DNA of 64,000 bases from Spinacia oleracea. Lineage: Eukaryota > Streptophyta > Magnoliopsida > Caryophyllales > Amaranthaceae. Below the pieces are notes generated by a model. The model had not been told where the DNA came from and made no database searches. It saw only the letters and a list, made by a program, of their open reading frames with translations. This document shows, in pieces, positions 11,273 to 21,185 of the stretch; position 1 is the stretch's first letter; the number at the start of each line of letters is the position of its first letter. The position numbers and the translations under genes are program-made. The stretch is taken from positions 108,038,141 to 108,102,140 of the forward strand of contig NC_079487.1 of the NCBI RefSeq assembly GCF_020520425.1, in the 5' to 3' direction.

Positions 11273-11842
11273 CTATTCGTTGGTCAAATCAACGATTTCA
11301 ATCTTCTTTTGTCTCCCGATCATCAGTAGGTATTCATTCTCTTCTATCGGCTCCCGCTTGATTAGCCTATCGTCCGCTTTTGCTACAGATACAATACGAG
11401 TCCCTTTGGAGTTTGGTTCAATGTCTTGCCAAGAGAAGTTCTCTAACAAATACGAGTCCCTTTCGTCCATGAACACCTCGCTAACTTTTGGGACATAATT
11501 GAGGTCACTTAGCAACTTTGATGTCTCCGAAGGATCAAGTCTATCTATGACCCCTCTCATGAACATTCTCCACTCTACCTTGAACCTCTCTTGTTCAAGT
11601 TCAACAGCCATGTATTTTGACCATCGTCGGGTAGGAGGAACCTCTACAATAATAAAAATTATACGTCAAATTCCAAAAAACAATAATAAATTGAATGGAT
11701 CAAGTGACTAATAACTAGTGCGTTTAGGACCTATGTGATTACCTTTTCCATTCACCTTGATTGTTGACGCATTTGCTCCAATAGATCCATGCTTTCCTCC
11801 CCTTGTTCGTGGTGTTGCTTTTTTGGGTGTTCCCTTTGCCAT
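11273..11842 (-). CDS. Small basic-to-acidic protein with a C-terminal SUMO-interacting-type motif
   Basis: Exons 11743-11842 and 11273-11643 join through a phase-1 intron to 156 aa. The N-terminus (MAKGTPKKATPRTRGGKHGS) is basic and low-complexity, which suggests a nucleic-acid-binding or nuclear tail. The middle is helical and charged. The protein ends in KKIEIVDLTNE. Its IVDLT core matches the hydrophobic SUMO-interacting motif (V/I-V/I-D-L-T) flanked by acidic residues. A TATA box lies about 100 bp upstream. I recognise no domain family. The SIM reading comes from a short motif and is therefore only suggestive, but a Ulp1-like (SUMO-protease fold) gene lies 3 kb away. Confidence 0.6.
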
Positions 11843-11939
11843 TCTTTTACTGATCAAGAGTTGTGGATGGAGGTTTAATTTGTTTTTTATGTGGGGTAAA
11901 TTGCTTGTTTGAATATGGCTACTACTACAACCTTGTTCT

Positions 11940-11946
11940 TTATATA
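11940..11946 (-). promoter_or_regulatory. TATA box of the SIM-motif gene
   Basis: TATATAA on the minus strand, about 100 bp upstream of the start codon at 11842. Spacing and sequence suit a plant core promoter. Confidence 0.5.
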
Positions 11947-12410
11947 CCACTAATCTTACACAGCCGTGAGGTATAGAAGAGTGGATGATGCTTAAAATGG
12001 CGGGAACAGCCACTGTTTATTTCCATTGTGATTCTTTAATTTTTGGTATAAACAATTAAATAACTGTTTGTGCGAATTAAAACATATCACATTACGTAAG
12101 TCAATAGGGGGAAAATTCGCATTTTTATATGGTATGCATATTTATTATAGACGAAATGTGTTTTCCCGCCAATACAGATAGTTGATGTTGCAGCCAATAA
12201 GCAAACAACCCAATACATGTGCCTGTAATGATTGACCGGGTCCACTTTGCACCAGACATATAATTTAATATAGTAGTTTGTATGTGTCTTTAATTAAAGT
12301 TTATTTTTTAGCGTGTATGAAAATTAATACTTCTCGTTACGTATTCATATGTAATTATTTTAATAATTATGCAATCACGTCGTCCTTCGTATTCCATGAA
12401 ATCTCCATAT

Positions 12411-14414
12411 CCTTAATTCACTTATACCCCGTCTTGAGGAATCGTTGTTCGTCAATCAACCTAGGGGGCAACTCTAGTCAATATGCCTTCATATCACATT
12501 GAACGACCAATTCCATAATTCACTTATACCCCGTCTTGAGGAATCGTTGTTCGTCATTCAACCTAGGGGGCAACTCTAGTCAATATGCCTTCATATCACA
12601 TTGAACAACCAATTCCTTAATTATTTTATACCCCGTCTTGAGGAATCGTTGTTCGTCATTCAACCTAGGGGGCAACTCTAGTCAATATGCCTTCATATCA
12701 CATTGAACGACCAATTCCTTAATTATTTTATACCCCGTCTTGAGGAATCGTTGTTCGTCATTCAACCTAGGGGGCAACTCTAGTCAATATGCCTTCATAT
12801 CACATTGAACGACCAATTCCATAATTCACTTATACCCCGTCTTGAGGAATCGTTGTTCGTCATTCAACCTAGGGGGCAACTCTAGTCAATATGCCTTCAT
12901 ATCACATTGAACGACCAATTCCATAATTCACTTATACCCCGTCTTGAGGAATCGTTGTTCGTCATTCAACCTAGGGGGCAACTCTAGTCAATATGCCTTC
13001 ATATCACATTGAACGACCAATTCCATAATTCACTTATACCCCGTCTTGAGGAATCGTTGTTCGATATTCAACCTAGGGGGCAACTCTAGTCAATATGCCT
13101 TCATATCACATTGAACGACCAATTCCTTAATTATTTTATACCCCGTCTTGAGGAATCGTTGTTCGTCATTCAACCTAGGGGGCAACTCTAGTCAATATGC
13201 CTTCATATCACATTGAACGACCAATTCCTTAATTATTTTATACCCCGTCTTGAGGAATCGTTGTTCGTCATTCAACCTAGGGGGCAACTCTAGTCAATAT
13301 GCCTTCATATCACATTGAACGACCAATTCCATAATTCACTTATACCCCGTCTTGAGGAATCGTTGTTCGTCATTCAACCTAGGGGGCAACTCTAGTGAAT
13401 ATGCCTTCATATCACAATGAACGACCAATTCCTTAATTATTTTATACCCCGTCTTGAGGAAACGTTGTTCGTCATTCAACCTAGGGGGCAACTCTAGTCA
13501 ATATGCCTTCATATCACATTGAACGACCAATTCCTTAATTCACTTATACCCCGTCTTGAGGAATCGTTGTTCGTCATTCAACCTAGGGGGCAACTCTAGT
13601 CAATATGCCTTCATATCACATTGAACGACCAATTCCATAATTCACTTATACCCCGTCTTGAGGAATCGTTGTTCGTCATTCAACCTAGGGGGCAACTCTA
13701 GTCAATATGCCTTCATATCACATTGAACGACCAATTCCATAATTCACTTATACCCCGTCTTGAGGAATCGTTGTTCGTCATTCAACCTAGGGGGCAACTC
13801 TAGTCAATATGCCTTCATATCACATTGAACGACCAATTCCTTAATTCACTTATACCCCGTCTTGAGGAATCGTTGTTCGTCATTCAACCTAGGGGGCAAC
13901 TCTAGTCAATATGCCTTCATATCACATTGAACGACCAATTCCTTAATTCACTTATACCCCGTCTTGAGGAATCGTTGTTCGTCATTCAACCTAGGGGGCA
14001 ACTCTAGTCAATATGCCTTCATATCACATTGAACGACCAATTCCTTAATTCACTTATACCCCGTCTTGAGGAATCGTTGTTCGTCATTCAACCTAGGGGG
14101 CAACTCTAGTCAATATGCCTTCATATCACATTGAACGACCAATTCCATAATTCACTTATACCCCGTCTTGAGGAATCGTTGTTCGTCATTCAACCTAGGG
14201 GGCAACTCTAGTCAATATGCCTTCATATCACATTGAACGACCAATTCCTTAATTCACTTATACCCCGTCTTGAGGAATCGTTGTTCGTCATTCAACCTAG
14301 GGGGCAACTCTAGTCAATATGCCTTCATATCACATTGAACGACCAATTCCTTAATTCACTTATACCCCGTCTTACTAAAACGTTGTTCGTCATTCAACCT
14401 AGGGGGCAACTCTA
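12411..14414. repeat. Tandem array: 20 copies of a 102-bp unit
   Basis: The anchor CCCCGTCTTGAGGAATCG recurs every 102 bp exactly, from 12427 to 14365, giving 20 units. Copies are nearly identical. Most variation is confined to one junction: 'ccataattcactta', 'ccttaattcactta' or 'ccttaattatttta'. The third form is confined to units 3, 4, 8, 9 and 11, so it appears only in the first half. Unit 20 is altered after CCCCGTCTT and ends abruptly. The unit length is a multiple of three, yet stops close all frames. The array is too short for a centromeric satellite. It lies between a divergent gene pair, the SIM-motif gene on minus and the Ulp1-like gene on plus. Confidence 0.97.
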
Positions 14415-14760
14415 AACACGAGTCATAACTGAAAAAATAATTACAAATTAAACGGAATGTCGTTTAAATAATTTAAACGTGATAACCAACATACGTTATT
14501 AATGTCTCTTTAATTCATTTAGTTGTTACATAAGTAACAAATTATTTATTATTAATTTAAAAGGGGTGTAGACAATTTCCTTTTTTTCCAGCATAAGTTA
14601 CTATGAAAAATGAAAAAGCTTTACACCTACTCACCTACATGTCGGACGACATCATTGCATTGTTTGACCATTTTGTTTTATTTGGTTTGTTTTCATTTTC
14701 ACAAACAAATTACCTTTATTTGAATTAATATCATATCTTACTCAACACAATTCGTGGGTT
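14415..14760. other. Upstream region of the Ulp1-like gene
   Basis: AT-rich sequence between the array and the first exon. No clear TATA box or element ends. Confidence 0.35.
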
Positions 14761-14818
14761 TCAGTTAAACACACAAACACTCACCGGACGCCGACGACAC
14801 CATCGGTTTGGGAAGATC

Positions 14819-17800
14819 ATGTAAGTGACTAATATCTTGTTTGTCTATTCATGATTGATGTTTTATAGAGTAATTAAATGAGGTTTTTTCGGAAATAATT
14901 CAGATTTGCATGTCAATTGTATGTGTTAAGAGATTCAATTTTTTCTTCCCCCCAATTTAGGGACGACCCTGCTGCAGATGATTTTGGGGAAGTAGCTGCC
15001 ATTGCTGTCGAGTACGCACTTGGGGCAGATTTTAATCAGCCTACCACGGTTGAAACAGCTCCGACAACAACTCAACACATCGGCGATGATTCCGAGGAAA
15101 ACGAGGACGTGCGAGAAATAGCCCGATCCAACAACCCAATACATACCGGAAGCACACCGCCCGTCGACGGAGACAGCGGCCCTGTCGACAAGGTTGTAGC
15201 CGGTTCGTCTGTCTCCCCCAAAGTAAATCTCTCTTATAACCCGGTTTATTGTACTTCCTATTTGTTAAGATCCCAAATCCGGTTTTCAGTTCATTGAGTT
15301 ATTTACTTATTAATTGTTGCCATCAACAATTTGTTTGTAGGCCGTACATCAGCAGGGAAATGTACAGAGTGATACGGAGGATATACCCATCATTCAAGAC
15401 GACGGAGTGTCTCAGGTAATGTACTATTCAATTTACAGTGGTGAAATAAGTTAACCACGATCAATGAATATGTAGCTAAAGTACTTATGTTTCCATACTT
15501 TTATCTTGTTTAATACAGCCAGGATTTATGTGCAATTAATTAACTAAGAAATTGTTACAATGGTGCGTGTTAAAATAGGATAATATTTGGGATAACATTA
15601 GCAACGGCGAACAAAGCCCCGTTCTCAATTTCTCAGAGTATGAGGTACGACTAGCAAAATGTGTTAGTGTAAAATTTGGTACTAAGTTCTTACTACATAG
15701 GTTTCCTATCATAACTTTGCCTTATAATAATAGTTCGTACGCCCATTTGTTTAATGTAGAACGACGTTGTACACACTCATAATAATATGAACAACACAAC
15801 ACAACCGACGCCACAACAAGAGACCGAACAAAGTGCCCAAGACAGTACTCCACCTAGGCGTAAGAGAGGGAGGCCGCCTATTACAGAGTTCCAACGACTG
15901 ACGCGTCCGAAGCCTCTTGGAAAATGGGTTCCCGGAGGGCCAGGACGTCCGCCCCTCGGCAAGGGTGAAAGCAAAGCGGCTAAACCGGTATATAAAATTG
16001 GTACTAGTTTTTAAAAATTTCCATAATTCCTTGCTTGTCTGTAATTTAATTTCTCTCCTTAATCATTTACTGGTACAGCATACTTCATTAAGGGTTTACC
16101 CTCAATTAGTAATAGACGCAGTGAATGCAATGTGTCCAGTACGAAGAGACTGGGTTGAGAGTGCGGGTTTTAGTTCGATTCTAGAACTTAAGGTAAACAA
16201 AGTGGATAGACACTTTATGACTTGGTTAGAGAAGAGGTGGGACTGGAAGAGACAAGTACTAGTAGTGAGGGATGACTACGGAATCGCAATTGATGAGGAA
16301 ATGATATCTTGGATTACTGGCATACCCTTTGTTGACCAAGACTTCGAGTCAATGACGTTAGGAAACGATGAAGTTGAAGAATTTGAAACTGCGTACAACA
16401 CTCGGAGTGGAATTGATTACACTCATGTTTACAACAAATGTAGTATTGAGACCGACAGGCTTTGGTTTTTAAGGCATTTCATACTATTGACTATGGGTAG
16501 TCTATTTTGTATGAACAAATACAACTTCATTACACCGAAGCTATTACCATTATTGAAGAAAGACTACGTGTCCAACCCGTCCGAGTGGAATTGGTGTGGG
16601 TTTGTTTATGATTGGATGACAGGTCGTGGTAAGGAGCCGGGAAAACCATCTGCCTTTGTGTTATTGGTGAGTGAACAGTGGTTTTTTATGATGTTTACAA
16701 ATGTGTTATGTTATTAGTAATTCATTTTCCGTTGCATAGATTGCATATCTAGATCGAATAAAGTCCAAAAAAACAGGAAAGCTATGGTGCAAGGAAAAGC
16801 CCCGCATAAGTGCTTGGACCACCGAGGACATGGACTTGGTCATTGCGCTTGACAAGGGATCCAACGGCGAATTCGGCAAAGCTGAGGTACTTGACTAAAA
16901 ACTACCACATCTCTCAATTCTTCCAACTTATAATATGGATACAATGGACAATGTGCTAATAGTGCAATGTCTTCACACTCTCGAGCAGGTTGTTCGTGAT
17001 ATTGTGTATGGTAAAGAGTACCCGATTGCCAAAACGGCTACGAAACCACCATGGAGTGATCTTCGAGGAAAAGGTATTGTTGGTGAACCCATCATTTTTC
17101 CGGATGTGCAGAAGGTTAACCTACGGCCGCACAAAATTCCCCAAAAAGATGCAAGTACCAAAGAGGTTCGTCTATGCCTATTATTGTTACAAACACTTCT
17201 ATATCGTTTGTCATCATTCAATAACGACATGGATAACATTTTCAAAGTACCATTCAATTACAGGATGCAGTGAAAAGTAGAAGGCCGCGTAAAAAGGGAG
17301 CAACCAAGAAGGCGAAGGAGAAGTCAGTACACAAGACAAATACCAACGAGGAGGAGGATGAAACTGAATCCGATGATGACATCCACAACAGGGAGTTGGA
17401 AAAACCAAATGCCATTGTTCATCCTAAGCATACAAAGATTGCGGACATCATACTGGCACAAAACAAGAACTCCGAGCAAGTTCTATTCAAGTTCGGTAAA
17501 CACACACTATCTCGTGGTTTGCTGTACGCGTCATTTAAAAAATCAGGAGAAATAAATCAAAAGGTATGCGTGACAAGTTTTCACCTTATACGACGTGTAT
17601 GGAACCCCAAATTTAGTTTTCTTAATCTTAATAATCGCAGTATACACTTGTAGATTATGGATGCTTGGTGTGCTTGTTTGAACAAGGACATCACAGAGAA
17701 CCCTGCAATAACTGCATACGTTATCCACCCAACACTATTGGTAAGTTAAATGTAGGACACTTTCGCACAAACATTAGGCACAAACGGATATAATAAGAAT

Positions 17801-18622
17801 AACTGTAAACAATTGTGTGTAGGATGATATTTTTCTTAAAGATATGAATTCAAACGAGTATATGGAGTTGGTGGAGAAGAAGGTTACGGAGATTAAACAA
17901 GACTTTGACAGGGACTTTGTTCTAAAGGATGTCAACAAGGTACAATCTTAAATTTATGTGTAAACTACGTCCTTTAATCCTTCACCGTAACTAATACAAT
18001 TATGGACTTTGTAACGCAGTTGTATATTCCCTTATGTGACAATGGCGATTGGATGGTCATTACTATATCTGGTGGAGAAGAAGTGATAAAGGTTTTCGAT
18101 CCTCGGAGAAAGCCACATACATCACTTACCTTCAGCGAGTTACTAGCCCCAAAGACTGTACGTGTTTTTGTTTTTTAGGTTGTTCATATAACCCACCGAT
18201 TTGTAGACACTCCATCTTGAAATATGTTGTGCTTTAAAACAGGCTAACCTTATTGGTCAAGTTCCAGAGCAACGCACGCTGAACGACGTTTGGTCATTTT
18301 TTGATTATTCGGATTACAAAGTGCACATTATGAACAATCCGATAGCTGGTAATGTTCCCGATCGTGGCTTGTTGTGCATGCTGCATTTGTTGTCTGTTCG
18401 GGAGAATGTAACAGAAATTATGGAGGTAATTACTTAATTGGTTTTCCTTTCTCAATTTCCAAACAAAACACAATGTCACAAGCAAGTTCGTTTCAATTGC
18501 AGACGTATAGGGACAACAACAATGGTATCAGGAACTTCCTTCTTGGCCGTTTAGTGGGAAGCCATCATAACGACATGAAATCCAACGACGTCCTGAAATT
18601 ACTCTCAAGCAAAACGTGTTGA
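14819..18622 (+). CDS. AT-hook, plant-mobile-domain-like and degenerate Ulp1 (C48) domain protein
   Basis: Fourteen exons join to 829 aa: (14819-14820), 14961-15222, 15341-15415, 15579-15644, 15760-15987, 16079-16666, 16740-16886, 16989-17165, 17264-17563, 17654-17740, 17823-17939, 18020-18157, 18243-18425, 18503-18622. Intron 1 splits the start codon (AT|G); the other twelve introns are all phase 0. Residues 1-135 are acidic and disordered. AT-hook-like motifs lie at 168-175 (RRKRGRPP) and 195-200 (PGRPP). Residues 212-460 match the helical domain of the gene at 9.2-10.8 kb (RDDYGIAIDEEMISWITGIP). Residues 516-560 are Lys/Glu-rich. Residues 616-829 look like a Ulp1/C48 fold: strand LYIPLCDNGDWMVITI, then VFDPRRK, then VPDRGLLCMLHLL. 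In SUMO proteases these positions are HW, D and D-C-G. Here the His reads D and the Cys reads R, so protease activity is unlikely. No frame is broken. Confidence 0.75.
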
Positions 18623-18894
18623 ATCACTATTAACAAAAAATCTAATCTGCCGGGAATTGTGTGTGGTGGCGTATGATGTAAACATTGTAATTAGTATTCG
18701 TATGGCTTAAAAAACCACTCGTTTGTGGATTTATGACAATGAAGTCCTACATTTATTTATGAAATAGGAAAATGTGACCTTCTTAAGAATATTATCACGA
18801 TGGCAAGTGGTACTAATCCCATTTTGATCATTCAGGAATTAGCTATTTTAAACAGACAACACTCCATATGGATTTTCCTATTTTGAACATCTGT
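18623..18894. other. 3' flank of the Ulp1-like gene
   Basis: Probable 3' UTR and spacer. No repeat ends or coding signal are seen. Confidence 0.35.
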
Positions 18895-19380
18895 GAAGTA
18901 ACATTATTTCAACTATTTGCAATTTTCTAACAATATACCGCAAAAAAAGACCCCATTATTTTCAACAACAGTATGAACAAAATCAATGTAAAAATATTCC
19001 AATGTTTAAAATTTAATTTAATTTATTTAAATGAATGAATATGTAATTATATTACCAATTCAGCATTGTATGAGTTTCCACGAAATGATTTTAATGAGGG
19101 TATTATAATTATTTTATTCAACACATAGAGCATTATAACTATATTTTTGACGCAAATGAGGCAATGGCTTCGGCCTCACGTCACAATGGTTACTGCCTTA
19201 ACATAGAGCTTTGCTTCCCCTTTGGTCTGAGGTTCGAGCCCTGCTAGCACCGGGATTATGCATATTTCCCTACCAACAACCCCCCTAACCCCCACTTTTT
19301 TTTTGGGAAATTTTTCCACATTCTTATGAGGACCAATTCAGTTCAACGTTTTACGTTTATGAAAAGTTAAAAATATAGAA
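18895..19380 (+). repeat. Direct repeat, left copy, flanking the XRCC3-like gene
   Basis: This segment is homologous and collinear with 20610-21090 on the other side of the XRCC3-like gene. Both contain the same SINE-like core and the same sequence on either side of it (for example 'atgtaaaaatattccaatgt' before, and 'attcagttcaacg' after). A partial third copy of its first half follows at about 19385-19515. Confidence 0.8.
19149..19304 (+). mobile_element. tRNA-derived SINE-like element, copy 1
   Basis: This unit starts 'gacgcaaatgaggcaatgg', carries a pol III B-box match GGTTCGAGCC at 19231-19240, and ends in a C-rich stretch and T9. It occurs again at 20847-21006 at about 90% identity. The B box and terminal T-run suggest a SINE. 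No target duplication was found, because the element sits inside a larger duplicated segment. Confidence 0.5.
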
Positions 19381-19384
19381 TTGA

Positions 19385-19515
19385 ATTTAATGGGACTAAT
19401 TTATTTTAATGAATGAATACGTAATTATATTACCAATTCAGCATTGTATGAGTGTCCACGAAATGAAATTAACGAGGGCATTATAATTATTTTATTCAGC
19501 ACATAGAGCATAATT
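19385..19515 (+). repeat. Partial third copy of the flanking repeat
   Basis: Reads 'gaatgaatacgtaattatattaccaattcag...' and repeats 19030-19130 with few changes. Together with 18895-19380 and 20610-21090 it forms a dispersed three-copy local repeat around the XRCC3-like gene. Confidence 0.75.
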
Positions 19516-19685
19516 CTAGGCAAATATCCAGCATAAGTTTCGTTCTAAATGATTTTTCACTACAACAATGATTTCTTTAGAATTTGTGTGGATTAATATT
19601 ACGATGTTATCATATTGTATTCGGTTACATTCAGATTGTTACATTATTCAGAATATTTTTCTAATAATCCCCCGGAATATGTAAT

Positions 19686-20483
19686 TCATGCATCAACAAC
19701 CCCCTTCTCGGTTATTTTAAACCTACATACATTTAACTCTAGCGTAGATGATAACAAGATACTTATCATTCTTACATAACTTTGGTCTGCGACATTAATT
19801 GATTTTGATAAGAATAACCTTGTTCTTATATTCCGAGTCCATCCGTTGCCCAGAGCAGGCCGAACCTTCCTTCCAGAGGACATCATGAAATGTGTAGAGG
19901 AATCGGAATCAGTTGGAAACACATCAATAACATTATTGACCACTAGGACGGCAACATTGTATTGGGATGCAATGGACTTCAAACCGTATCTAATTGCACG
20001 AAGCAATTGTGTTCGTGACTCTAGCCCTTGAGCCGTGTTCTCAAAATGGGTAGTGCAAATACTTGCAATAGAGTCTATAACAACTAACCTGACATGCCTG
20101 CATGTGTTGTGCGACTGTTTAATCAACTTTACAACCCAGTCAAGTACGTCAGGTAACTCATACGGTGATTCAACCTGTTTGGTTGTTATATGATCACAGG
20201 GGTTGTCATTGGGATCAAGAGAGGTCTCTAAAATGAAGGGTATTAGAGAAGTTAACCTTCGAATTGGAAAAGGTCCAATTGAGTGTATATAAATGGTTGC
20301 CCCATACATTCCACCCAATGACGGAGGTAACTGACATGCAATACTAGTTTGAAGGCAAAGTTGTGTCTTACCGGTCGCATTCTCCCCGCATAATTCAGTC
20401 ACTTCACCAACACTTATTCCACCTTGCAAAATACTATCAATAGAATCGCACTTCGTTGTTAATTTTGGATGATTTGCTGACAT
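19686..20483 (-). CDS. Intronless XRCC3-like RAD51 paralogue
   Basis: A single 265-aa open frame. RecA/RAD51-type core: Walker A GENATGKT at residues 33-40 and Walker B RLVVID ending at D137. The opening KLTTKCDSIDSILQGGI, the segment YIHSIGPFPIRRL, the NDNPCDH motif near 92-98, SSGRKVRPALG and the closing FKITEKGVVDA all match the XRCC3 branch rather than RAD51 or DMC1. XRCC3 pairs with RAD51C in homologous recombination. Known plant XRCC3 genes have several introns and are about 300 aa, so this is likely a retrocopy or captured copy. No poly-A track was found. The frame is complete and both nucleotide-binding motifs are intact, but the conserved SEFPFPFRRL stretch is altered and about 15 N-terminal residues are missing. 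It lies between direct repeats. Confidence 0.8.
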   Translation of the reverse strand: MSANHPKLTTKCDSIDSILQGGISVGEVTELCGENATGKTQLCLQTSIACQLPPSLGGMYGATIYIHSIGPFPIRRLTSLIPFILETSLDPNDNPCDHITTKQVESPYELPDVLDWVVKLIKQSHNTCRHVRLVVIDSIASICTTHFENTAQGLESRTQLLRAIRYGLKSIASQYNVAVLVVNNVIDVFPTDSDSSTHFMMSSGRKVRPALGNGWTRNIRTRLFLSKSINVADQSYVRMISILLSSTLELNVCRFKITEKGVVDA

Positions 20484-20609
20484 TCTTTTACTTTAATTTA
20501 CTTTTAAACTAAACAACCATTAATATATATACAAGTTGGATTGTGCTACACTAAACTTGGATGTCAACAAGAAGATTAATTATGTCACTCAAACTCATAC
20601 AAACCACAC

Positions 20610-21090
20610 AGAAACTTAAACTATTATTTCTACAATTTGAAAATTTCTAACAAAATACCACAAATAAAGACACCAACATTTTCAACAACAAATGTGAACA
20701 AAATAAATGTAAAAATATTCCAATGTAATAAATTTAATTTAATTAATTAATCGTTGTATGCGTGTCAACGAAATGTAATTAAAGACGCTATTCTAATTAA
20801 TTTTATCAGCACGTGTAGCATTAAGTCAAACTATTAGTATATTTTGGACGCAAATGAGGCAATGGCTTCGGCCTCACGTCACAATGGTTACTGCCTTAAC
20901 ATAGAGCATTGCTTCCCCTTTGGTCTGAGGTTCGATACCTGGTAGCAGCGGCATTATGCATATTAACCTTCCCCCCCCCCCCCCCCCAACCCGCACACTT
21001 TTTTTTGGAGCATTTCCCCGTACTATTTTGATGTCCGATTCAGTTCAACGCTTTGCGTTTATTTTAAGTTAAAAATTAGATTTAATTTAA
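20610..21090 (+). repeat. Direct repeat, right copy, flanking the XRCC3-like gene
   Basis: Homologous to 18895-19380 and in the same orientation. It includes the SINE-like core and a C15-16 run near 20971-20987. With the left copy it brackets the XRCC3-like gene in a unit of about 1.7 kb. Confidence 0.8.
20847..21006 (+). mobile_element. tRNA-derived SINE-like element, copy 2
   Basis: Second copy of the element at 19149-19304. The B-box match is GGTTCGATACC at 20929-20939. The element contains a long C run and ends in a T run. Confidence 0.5.
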
Positions 21091-21185
21091 AAAGTACCAA
21101 TAAACAAACTTCAAATGACAATCTAACACAAAAATTCCATACAGATAATACGGTACCAAATTCATTATAACATTGATAAAAACAA

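Noticed and set aside
12411..14414. The regular 102-bp array as a CRISPR or as a repeat-protein gene
   Set aside because: The whole unit repeats with no unique spacers, and this is plant DNA. All frames contain stops in each unit, so it is not coding.
14935..15144. Minus-strand frames over the Ulp1-like gene exons, and the many opposite-strand frames over the NSUN6-like and PLATZ genes
   Set aside because: Shadows of the real exons, with no splice-consistent structure or family motifs.
19231..19240. tRNA genes at GGTTCGA-type B boxes (also 20929 and 49016-49030)
   Set aside because: No cloverleaf or acceptor stem. They lie in repeated units with poly-T/poly-A tails and, at 48961, an 11-bp target duplication, so they are SINEs.
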